A DNA stretch of 64,000 nucleotides from Candidatus Binatia bacterium (GTDB taxonomy: Bacteria; Desulfobacterota; Binatia; Bin18): the NCBI GenBank assembly GCA_022820725.1, contig JAJEFA010000007.1, positions 495,634-559,633 of the forward strand, written 5' to 3'. Both the position numbers and the translations under genes were made by a program. Shown here piece after piece: positions 57,094 through 64,000 of this stretch. Under the pieces are notes generated by a model, which made no database searches, was not told the DNA's origin, and saw only the letters and a program-made list of their open reading frames with translations. How positions within the stretch are numbered: the first letter of the stretch is position 1; each line of letters begins with the position of its first letter.

Positions 57094-57461
57094 TCCATCC
57101 TTCCGCATAAGATGTTGGAATATATGAATATTTTTTAAATTCTTAAATTATTACCCACATTTTTCCATCCATTTATTTGTAGCATGGAAGGGAACATCCC
57201 GGACCTTCTGGGACATCCCACGCCCTGTCCTCGCAGGGGAGACGCTCCTTCTGTAGCCCCCTGTCCAACCGACACGACTGCACTTATTGTGACGCTATTC
57301 CACAGCACTCGTAGACCCGGCGGGTCGGAGCGATATTACTCATCATCGCGACGGGGATGAAAAGCAGGAACGACAACTCCATCAGCTGTCCAGTCTGAGG
57401 GACCCCAGCCACAATACTCAAAGAGAGACGCCCTTCGTTCTTGTATGGGGCTCCCCTTTCT
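57094..57461. other. AT-rich spacer after tRNA-Ser, no gene recognised
   Basis: About 370 bp between the tRNA and the end of the propeller-cytochrome gene. It starts with an AT-rich stretch including a T-run (possible tRNA terminator), followed by TCCC-GGACCTTC-GGGA type small hairpins. Out-of-frame continuation of the cytochrome gene is open here but looks non-coding. Confidence 0.5.
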
Positions 57462-59276
57462 TTACTCCACCCGCTCCAGGTCCTGGACCCGACTCTTCTC
57501 TCCTTCCAGCGATTGCAGAAAGGCCACCAAGTCTTGGCTCTCCTGCTCCGATAAGTGCGCAGTCTGCCCGTGTTGGTCCGTGGGGTTGTGGGTGACCAGA
57601 ACATCCCGGAGGGTGGATGCCCGTCCATCGTGCAGATACGGGGCCGTGTGCCACACCCCCCGCAGCGACGGCGTATCAAACCTCGGTCCCAAGAGCTCCC
57701 CCGGCCCATGGCCCGTCCCGATATCATGCATCAGTAAATCGGTAAAAAGTGGCGGCACATGGCAGTCCGTGCAGCCGCTATCGGCCCGGTGAAAGACCGC
57801 CTGCCCACGCGCTGCCTCCGGAGTCAGCGTCCCGTCCGCCAGCCGGAACGGACTCGGCTTGGGTTGCAGCGATGCCACAAACGCGGCGAGCGCGTCCAGA
57901 TCCGCCGACCGCCCCGTATTGGGCGATCCGAGTTCGGGATGCGGGTCCTCCAGCAACCCCGTGCCGGCCTGCAACTCCCGGATGGTGAACTCAAAGTCCT
58001 GCACCTCATCCCGATCCGCACTCCAGTGGAGCGGATGGGTCTGGGCGAGCCCTCTGAGGTTGGTGGTGTTCCGGGGCCCATCGGGAAACAGCCACGTCCG
58101 CCCATCCTGCTCGCCGTCCGGATGACAGCTCTCACAGCTCATCCAGCGGTCCCGTGAGATGCGGGTCGAACGGCTGGAGGTGAACAGCAGTTTGCCTCGT
58201 TGCAACTGCGGCGGGAGTGGGCTGGTGGTCACCGGAATCCGTTTGATCTCCTCGAAGGTATTGAGATCAATCACCGACACATCATCCGAGAGGGAGTTCG
58301 CCACATAGGCGGTGCGGTCGTCCGGGCTGAGTACAATGCCCCGTGGCCCATCCCCGACCTCAAGATGGGCCAGCACTTGACGGTCTTCCAGATCAATGAC
58401 GGACATATCCCCACTGCCCAGGTAGACGATGTGCATCCGCTGTCCATCGGACGAGAAGGTTAGATCGAACGGGAGATTCACCGGGCGGTCTACTACGGAG
58501 AGTTCCAATCGTTCGGTGAGCAGATGTTGGTTAGTTACCAGGGCAATGACAGAGACGACCGGAAAGAGCGTGGTATCAAACAGGGGGTGGGGGTTGCTGA
58601 CATTAGAGCGGATATGGGGCAGATAGGCGCGGTTGTTGGTCGGGTGCAGGACGAGGCGTTGGGCCATATTACTCTCCGGGCCGGTCGCAATGACGGTGCG
58701 CACACTGCGGCCGGTCAGATCAATGACCGAGACCATGCCGGACAGGAAGTGGGTGACGTACAGCCGCGTCCCGTCGTTGGTAATGGCAAGGCCCTTGGGT
58801 CGGGGTTGTACGGGGATGGTGTCCACCACTTGGGCGAGTTCTGTATCCACCACGTCAATCCGGTCGGCGCCGGATGCGGCCACGTACACCAGGTGACCAT
58901 TGGGGGCGACCACGACGCCATAGGGCTCTGGCCCGACGCGCAGCTTGGTGCGGATCGAGAAGGGCTGAGTATCCAGGATGGTCAGTGTGGCCGAGGCTTG
59001 GCTGGTGACGTACAGCCATTGGCCGTCCGGACTGAGTGTGAGGATGCGGGGGTCGCGGCCGACGATAATCTCGTCCAGCGTGGTTTCTGAGGCGGTGTCA
59101 ATCGCCGAGACAGAGCCGGAGTCTGGGTTGACGACAAAGAGGGTCGTCCCGTCGGGGGTGAGGCCGATGCTGCTCGCAGTGTGTGCGGAGGTGGGTAGCC
59201 AGAGGAGGCCGTGGATAAGCAACGCTCGCAACGCTGGAAGACACGGACGCCGAAACCGAGGAGAGATGATACGCAT
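57462..59276 (-). CDS. Beta-propeller (YVTN/YncE-like) protein fused to a di-haem cytochrome domain
   Basis: A 604-residue secreted protein. Signal peptide (about 1-33), then YVTN-type propeller repeats (about 35-360; RTAYVANSLSDDVSVIDLNT, RLYVTHFLSGMVSVIDLTG). The C-terminal part has two CxxCH haem-binding sites, CESCH (Cys381, His385) and CTDCH (Cys502, His506), as in cytochrome c peroxidase/MauG-like proteins. It probably acts in the periplasm in peroxide removal or protein or substrate oxidation. It lies just downstream of the giant secreted gene and may be co-expressed. Confidence 0.85.
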   Translation of the reverse strand: MRIISPRFRRPCLPALRALLIHGLLWLPTSAHTASSIGLTPDGTTLFVVNPDSGSVSAIDTASETTLDEIIVGRDPRILTLSPDGQWLYVTSQASATLTILDTQPFSIRTKLRVGPEPYGVVVAPNGHLVYVAASGADRIDVVDTELAQVVDTIPVQPRPKGLAITNDGTRLYVTHFLSGMVSVIDLTGRSVRTVIATGPESNMAQRLVLHPTNNRAYLPHIRSNVSNPHPLFDTTLFPVVSVIALVTNQHLLTERLELSVVDRPVNLPFDLTFSSDGQRMHIVYLGSGDMSVIDLEDRQVLAHLEVGDGPRGIVLSPDDRTAYVANSLSDDVSVIDLNTFEEIKRIPVTTSPLPPQLQRGKLLFTSSRSTRISRDRWMSCESCHPDGEQDGRTWLFPDGPRNTTNLRGLAQTHPLHWSADRDEVQDFEFTIRELQAGTGLLEDPHPELGSPNTGRSADLDALAAFVASLQPKPSPFRLADGTLTPEAARGQAVFHRADSGCTDCHVPPLFTDLLMHDIGTGHGPGELLGPRFDTPSLRGVWHTAPYLHDGRASTLRDVLVTHNPTDQHGQTAHLSEQESQDLVAFLQSLEGEKSRVQDLERVE

Positions 59277-59328
59277 GGCAGGCCCGTTCGTCTTTCATTT
59301 CCTTCAGCCCCAGATCAGGAGGGTGATC

Positions 59329-62300
59329 TCATTCCAAGGGTTCCAGATCACGGATCGCATTGGAGCCTGGTGCTACCGGCGTCAGGTTCAGAAACTCCGG
59401 GCCGTGCAACGTCACCACCCGCGCCGCATAACTTGGCTGACCTTCACTGTCCGTACCCTGCCCAAACAGACTGACCGTGACCACATCTGCCGCTACCGGC
59501 TGACCATTCCGCTCCACATCCAGGATCGGCACCCCGGCTGCCAAGCCCACCGGATCGTAGTCATACGTCAGCCCGTTGTTCCTCACCGACAGCGAGCCAT
59601 CTTCCAGTACCACGCCCGGTATTAGTGCCGTCATATGTCCCTCCGTGAGTGTCAGTCCAGCCGGCGCACTGGCCGTGACAGTGAAGTCCGCCGGAGCTGT
59701 CAGGAAGTCGTGGCGGGGCATGTCCACGGTGAGTGGTACACTGTGGGGTGAGACGACATATACCGAGAAGCGGCCTCTGGCTGTGCCCAACACATCCCCC
59801 TGGGGAAAGGGGGACGTCACTTGCCCGGCAGAGGTGCTCCCGTCATAGGTCACCTGGAGATCAATGGTGTACTGTCCCTGTTGATCTACGATGAAGTTAT
59901 CCTCTGGCTCATAGTAGTAGCCGATCTCATTCGCCCAGCCGCTGAAGCGGCGCTGCGTCCCGTCTGGGGCGGTGACGGTATAAGTCACCTGGGCGGGCAG
60001 GGTGGGGCCGATTGCACCAACTAAGGCGAAGGTATTGCCCGTCTCCAATACACTGCCTGGCCGAATCCCGGTCAGATGGATAAAGAGATCAATGTCTTCG
60101 CCTTTGAGGGTGAAGAGAGGCCCGCCGCTCGGGCCGCCCCCGTTGCCCTGAAATGGGGGAAAGGTGCGGGTGCCATCCGGGTCGTCATCGGGCACTAGGA
60201 CAAACAGCGAGCCATAGATAGCGTAGTGGGACTGGTCAAGTGCGGAGCCGTACAGCACGGCCGCCCCATACTGGAACTTGAACTCGCCGGGTAGGTCGCC
60301 GTGGGCGCCCACGCCGATCTGGTTGGCGTATCGATCATTGAAGCGCCAGTACAGACTCTCAAAATTCTCTTCGCCAATTTCTTCGCGGACGCGGACAAGG
60401 GGACGCTGCACGGAGCGATAGCTGTAGGCCCACAGATCTACTTTGGTGGGATCAAGGTGGGGATCACGCCTATCGGGTCGACTGGAGAATAGCGGGGCTT
60501 CGCCTACCGCCACTCGCTCCACAAAGCTGCCGGGTGGCTGGAGATGGACACGCGGGTCGCCCTCATGCCCCAATCCTCTTTGCTTCAGTAGCTCCGTGAG
60601 ATGCCGACTTGGATCGTGAAAGGTCACGAGCGGAGTGGATGACTCCCGCTCTTCGACCCAGGTCACATCGCCAGACTGAAACGGAAAATGGACATGAATT
60701 GCCTCGCCATTATCAGGAATCTGGTCGAGAAAGAACCACTGCGGTCCAATCGTGTCCTGGGCATCAATCCCACGCCGCCCGTGGGCGACAATAGTCGGAT
60801 TGACCGGCGCTACGACGCCACCCCAGGTCCGGGAGCCCATCCACAGTTGCCCTCGTTCATCTCGGCCTGTCGCCATGATATCGACCCGGTACTCACCCGG
60901 TTGGTCGAAGACCACACTGTTGCCCGCCGGTTGGAAATACCCAAAGCGGTTCGTATGCCCCCGAATGACCCGCTCCTCAAGCTCATCGATATCCGAGTGG
61001 GGCGTGTGCTGGAGCCGAACCTCGACCTCGGCTGTCATCGGCGGGGAGATCACGAGGCCGGGATTAAATCCATCGCCGACCTCAAAGTGGGTACCGGGCA
61101 GCACCGCTGTATCCAGGGCCAGTACCCGGCCGACGTAGACTTCATAGGTCCCTCCTCCCGTCCAGGTATTCCCCCAGATGTCATCAATCGAACCTTCAAC
61201 GGTAATGACATGGAGCCCATCTTGGGCAAAGGTGACCTTGAAGCGGGGGTCCATCGTACTGAGTTGGTAAGCATCGGTGATATGGCCACCCCCTGCGTCT
61301 AAGGGAATACCCTCTTCGCTCACTAGGCTCTTGGACCGTGACTGCACGAACGGGGCTGGTCCCAAAACGATCTCACGCTCATTGGGATGACGAATCCGCA
61401 CGGTAAGACTACCCGAGGGAAACCGGAAGGGAATACGAGGCGGGTTAGGGAGGCCACCGAAAGACGCACCAACGAGGCTCACGGTCGGGACAAACGGTTC
61501 GAGGCGATAGGTTAGCGGTTTGCCTGAAGATGCCTCCAGGCGCGGTATCACAAGTGTTTCCGAGGTGGTCAGAATCCGTTGGGCCACCCCGAAGCGGTCA
61601 ATGTCTTCCATTGCCACGACCCCGCGCGAGCCGTTGCTGAGGGTATCTAACAAGAGCGGCCAGTCCAGACGCGGCGCGGCGGGACTCCCTACTTTGATAA
61701 TGGGGAGGTCAACGTTACGTTCAAAATTTCGCCGGAGACCACCGGCGAACAGACGGCTGGGGGGATGCTCCGCCGGCATATCTGGAAAGTCGAAACCAAG
61801 AAACGGACGATAATACCCGACAGGAAAGTCAGACGGCAGGGCGAGCGTCAAGTCGACCTCTGCTTCGGCCTGAGTCGCAGCCGTTTTGACTAAAGGCACG
61901 TCTTGGCCTTGGCATAAGCCGTCATCCCAAAACCGAGGTGGCCGTTCAATCGGTAGCCCGGTGGGAGTGAGGAAGGTCGAAACAAGAGAGTTCCAGCGGA
62001 GGAGAATCGATCCATCGGTGTCGGAGAGCCGGTTGAGACAGAGGTGTGACCCCACCCGTAGCGTGTCAATCCCCAGCAAGGCTGGAGAATCTACCCGGAC
62101 TGTGCCTTGGATCTGTAGTGGATCGCCAGGAGAAAGAGTCTCGGTCATGATTGAGCCGCCGAATGTCCAAGCGGGAAGCGAATCAGAAGCTATCCGTCCT
62201 GCACCACCGATCGAAATGCCAGCGCTTGGCGGGTCGGCAACCCGCAGGATTGTGCCGGGCAGAGATGAGAGATACCCTTCAGGTTTCACACCCGTTTCGA

Positions 62301-63417
62301 AGAGTTGGTGATACAAAAACTCTGCCACGCTCGTGCCGACCGGGTCGGCTTTGATGAGGACGGACGTACCGGTTGGGGCAAACAAGGTCGTGGTAAAGCT
62401 TCCACTGGTCGTGGCTTGAGCCGTGGTAAAGTGCCCAGTCTCCAAGGTAAAGGCGACCACCTCGCTCTGTGGCGGAACGGAACCCGCCACACCGGTCAGT
62501 GTTACCTCACCGTCTTCTGTAGGCGGGGAGATGTTGATTAAGGCGGCCTTGGGGGGATTATCGGGCACGAACGGCATAGGATCCCGACTCACCGTCACCA
62601 CGAGGTCTGTCACTCGCTCCCCGCTAGCTTCAAGCCGGAGTCGAGTCGGATGGAGAGGGGCCAACGGGGTGGCCGTGACCACATACACCGCCGGAGGGAC
62701 CTGGAGTTGAAAGTCGCCCCCAAGTTCGCTATCAGCACAAACGCCTTCCCGCGGCTGCTCGAGCAGGTAGACGCAGACCCGTGCGTCTGCCACGGGATGT
62801 CCACCATCGTCCACCACTGTGCCTTCCAGTAGTACGCCGGAGTCTAGAGTGATGTTGAGGACGGTATCCTGGGTTACCGCCACCCCCTCCAACGTCTTGT
62901 TCAGGAAGTCGTCGTGATGCATGCTAATCCGGTAGGTTCCTGGGGGCACGCCCAGGCTGTAGTGGCCTGCCTCGTTCGGAGCGCCAAAACTGACCTCACC
63001 GACATTGTCGCTCCAGACGGACAGCCAGCCCCAGGGCACCGGCTGCCCATTGGCCGTCACCTGCCCCGACAGCGTTACCCCTTCCTCCAACACAAAGTTC
63101 CGGGTGGTATCCGCCGAGAGACTCAGCCTTTCTACCTTTTGGGCAATGAGTGGACCGTGCCGAGGCCGCACCCGCAAACGGTAGGTCCCCGGCGACACCG
63201 AGAGGCGATAGTCGCCATTCGCGTCCGTCTCCTGTCCGACCCAGCCGGGGTCTTCCAGATTGACGGTAGCGCCGGAGACGGCATTGCCGGCGGTGTCGGT
63301 AACTCGCCCGGACAGGGTGACGGTCTGTTGGGCGGCGGCGGGCTGCACGGCAATTCCTATTCCGCTACTCAGGACGACTAGGATCAGAAAGCGCAGAAAA
63401 GTACACAGATTGGGCAT
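59329..63417 (-). CDS. Giant secreted protein with carboxypeptidase-regulatory-like repeats
   Basis: A 1362-residue protein with a signal peptide (about 1-30, cleaved near AAAQQ). Three CarboxypepD-regulatory-like beta-sandwiches follow (about 32-110, 113-190, 195-280), with the GTYRLRV/GDYRLSV type motifs. The large remaining part has Ig-like and other beta modules that I cannot name, ending in the GTDSEGQPSYAARVV and FLNLTPVAPGSNAI tail shared with the next gene. It is likely a surface or extracellular scaffold. It is 52 bp upstream of the propeller-cytochrome gene, on the same strand. Confidence 0.75.
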   Translation of the reverse strand: MPNLCTFLRFLILVVLSSGIGIAVQPAAAQQTVTLSGRVTDTAGNAVSGATVNLEDPGWVGQETDANGDYRLSVSPGTYRLRVRPRHGPLIAQKVERLSLSADTTRNFVLEEGVTLSGQVTANGQPVPWGWLSVWSDNVGEVSFGAPNEAGHYSLGVPPGTYRISMHHDDFLNKTLEGVAVTQDTVLNITLDSGVLLEGTVVDDGGHPVADARVCVYLLEQPREGVCADSELGGDFQLQVPPAVYVVTATPLAPLHPTRLRLEASGERVTDLVVTVSRDPMPFVPDNPPKAALINISPPTEDGEVTLTGVAGSVPPQSEVVAFTLETGHFTTAQATTSGSFTTTLFAPTGTSVLIKADPVGTSVAEFLYHQLFETGVKPEGYLSSLPGTILRVADPPSAGISIGGAGRIASDSLPAWTFGGSIMTETLSPGDPLQIQGTVRVDSPALLGIDTLRVGSHLCLNRLSDTDGSILLRWNSLVSTFLTPTGLPIERPPRFWDDGLCQGQDVPLVKTAATQAEAEVDLTLALPSDFPVGYYRPFLGFDFPDMPAEHPPSRLFAGGLRRNFERNVDLPIIKVGSPAAPRLDWPLLLDTLSNGSRGVVAMEDIDRFGVAQRILTTSETLVIPRLEASSGKPLTYRLEPFVPTVSLVGASFGGLPNPPRIPFRFPSGSLTVRIRHPNEREIVLGPAPFVQSRSKSLVSEEGIPLDAGGGHITDAYQLSTMDPRFKVTFAQDGLHVITVEGSIDDIWGNTWTGGGTYEVYVGRVLALDTAVLPGTHFEVGDGFNPGLVISPPMTAEVEVRLQHTPHSDIDELEERVIRGHTNRFGYFQPAGNSVVFDQPGEYRVDIMATGRDERGQLWMGSRTWGGVVAPVNPTIVAHGRRGIDAQDTIGPQWFFLDQIPDNGEAIHVHFPFQSGDVTWVEERESSTPLVTFHDPSRHLTELLKQRGLGHEGDPRVHLQPPGSFVERVAVGEAPLFSSRPDRRDPHLDPTKVDLWAYSYRSVQRPLVRVREEIGEENFESLYWRFNDRYANQIGVGAHGDLPGEFKFQYGAAVLYGSALDQSHYAIYGSLFVLVPDDDPDGTRTFPPFQGNGGGPSGGPLFTLKGEDIDLFIHLTGIRPGSVLETGNTFALVGAIGPTLPAQVTYTVTAPDGTQRRFSGWANEIGYYYEPEDNFIVDQQGQYTIDLQVTYDGSTSAGQVTSPFPQGDVLGTARGRFSVYVVSPHSVPLTVDMPRHDFLTAPADFTVTASAPAGLTLTEGHMTALIPGVVLEDGSLSVRNNGLTYDYDPVGLAAGVPILDVERNGQPVAADVVTVSLFGQGTDSEGQPSYAARVVTLHGPEFLNLTPVAPGSNAIRDLEPLE

Positions 63418-63432
63418 GAAGTTCTCCCTGCG

Positions 63433-63999
63433 TTATTCCAAGCGTTCAAGGTCACGGACCGCATTGGGGCCGGGCGCGACCGGTGTCAGGTTCAGGAACT
63501 CCGGGCCGTGCAATATCACCACTCGCGCCGCATAACTCGGCTGGCCCTCGCTATCCGTACCCTCTCCAAACAGACTCACTGTGACCACATCGGCTGCGAC
63601 CGGCTGGCCAAAGCGTTCTACATCCAGGATCGACACCCCGGCGGCGAGGTCCACCGGATCGTAGTCATAGGTCAGCCCATTGGCCTCAACGACTAGCGAA
63701 CCGTCCTCCAACACGACCCCCGGTATCAAGGCTGTCATATGCCCGCCCGCAAGCGTCATTCCTGTCGGTACACTGGCCGTAACGGTGAAGTCTGCCGGAG
63801 CCGTCAGGAAGTCGTGCCGGGGCATGTCAACGGTAAGTGGGGGGCTGTGAGGCGAGACGACGTACACCGAGAAACGGCCTCGTGCCGTGCCGAGTACGTG
63901 ACCGGTCGGAAACGGAGCGGTGACTTGTCCGGCAGAGGTACTCCCATCATAGGTCACTTGCAGATCAACTGTGTAGCGCCCCGGTTGGTCCACGATGAA
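63433..63999 (-). CDS. Paralogue of the giant secreted protein, C-terminal part (continues past the window end)
   Basis: The visible 188 residues are open to the window edge. They repeat the C-terminus of the 1362-residue protein almost residue for residue: the FIVDQ strand, DLQVTYDGSTSAGQVT, PRHDFLTAPADFTVTAS and GTDSEGQPSYAARVV are shared, with small differences. So a tandem duplicate of the giant gene sits directly upstream, 15 bp away. The Met at 63993 is not a start; the codon there is a GTG inside the homology. Confidence 0.85.
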   Translation of the reverse strand, partial: FIVDQPGRYTVDLQVTYDGSTSAGQVTAPFPTGHVLGTARGRFSVYVVSPHSPPLTVDMPRHDFLTAPADFTVTASVPTGMTLAGGHMTALIPGVVLEDGSLVVEANGLTYDYDPVDLAAGVSILDVERFGQPVAADVVTVSLFGEGTDSEGQPSYAARVVILHGPEFLNLTPVAPGPNAVRDLERLE

Positions 64000-64000
64000 G

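Noticed and set aside
57284..57727. A 147-residue minus-strand frame overlapping the cytochrome gene end
   Set aside because: Its first part is an out-of-frame reading of the di-haem domain; the tail shows a hydrophobic stretch but no family signature.
1..64000. CRISPR array or cas operon, prompted by the Cas4-like protein
   Set aside because: No regularly spaced direct repeats and no other cas genes were seen; the Cas4-like pair is membrane-anchored and stands with an HTH gene.

Overview
The window looks like a chromosomal segment from an uncultured, aerobic or respiring Gram-negative (diderm) bacterium. Support comes from OmpA-type and lipobox lipoproteins, undecaprenyl-PP recycling, a nucleotide-sugar operon, a Tat system, a NADH dehydrogenase operon, secreted propeller-cytochrome proteins, and an unusual load of class III (CaiB/BaiF) CoA-transferases (five) and other acyl-CoA-type catabolic genes. 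The gene mix resembles deltaproteobacterial-grade uncultured lineages (Desulfobacterota, Binatota or Tectomicrobia style), but nothing here fixes the phylum. No rRNA, CRISPR array, prophage or intact transposase gene was seen.

Layout. 1-1.7 kb: ileS tail and two paralogous glycine-zipper lipoproteins, one carrying an OmpA domain. 1.7-6.2 kb (-): GldA/GldF/GldG-type ABC exporter with a DUF4340 partner. 6.5-8.3 kb: ECF sigma, anti-sigma and a secreted protein. 8.3-15.1 kb (-): uppP, rfbB-rfbA-rfbC (no rfbD), a TreT-like glycosyltransferase and a DUF4301 protein. 15.1-19.9 kb: two convergent phosphotransferases, an XPB-like helicase and the first CaiB. 20-20.7 kb: vapBC. 20.8-23.7 kb: ravA-viaA. 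23.7-32.1 kb: two CaiB genes, purC, TerC, a hydrolase, an HDAC-like deacetylase and tatA-tatC. 32.1-38 kb: accessory island with three HTH antitoxin-like genes, a RelE-type pair, an orphan HigA, a secreted metzincin with duplicated domains, a 348-bp transposon-like non-coding element with target duplication, and a Cas4-like nuclease split into two membrane-anchored polypeptides. 38-46 kb: two more CaiB genes, an amidohydrolase, a ketopantoate-reductase-like enzyme, an N-formylglutamate-amidohydrolase-like protein and a LysR regulator. 46-56.7 kb (-): complex I operon nuoA-C-D-E-H-J-K-L-M-N followed by cobS; nuoB, F, G and I are absent. 57 kb: tRNA-Ser(GGA). 57.4-64 kb (-): a propeller/dihaem cytochrome protein and two tandem giant secreted paralogues.

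The most unusual signal is a family of about 54-bp palindromes (16-17-bp arms, loop always 20 nt, five copies). Three copies lie inside protein genes and stay open, adding about 18 residues each to ViaA, a secreted protein and a CaiB enzyme. The other two sit immediately upstream of tatA and of tRNA-Ser. This resembles the in-gene palindromic elements of Rickettsia in behaviour, though not in any sequence I recognise. Other short repeats (a GTAGGGGC-type palindrome, G/C-run repeats, and a microsatellite that extends the nuoM reading frame) show that this genome tolerates small repeats in and around genes.
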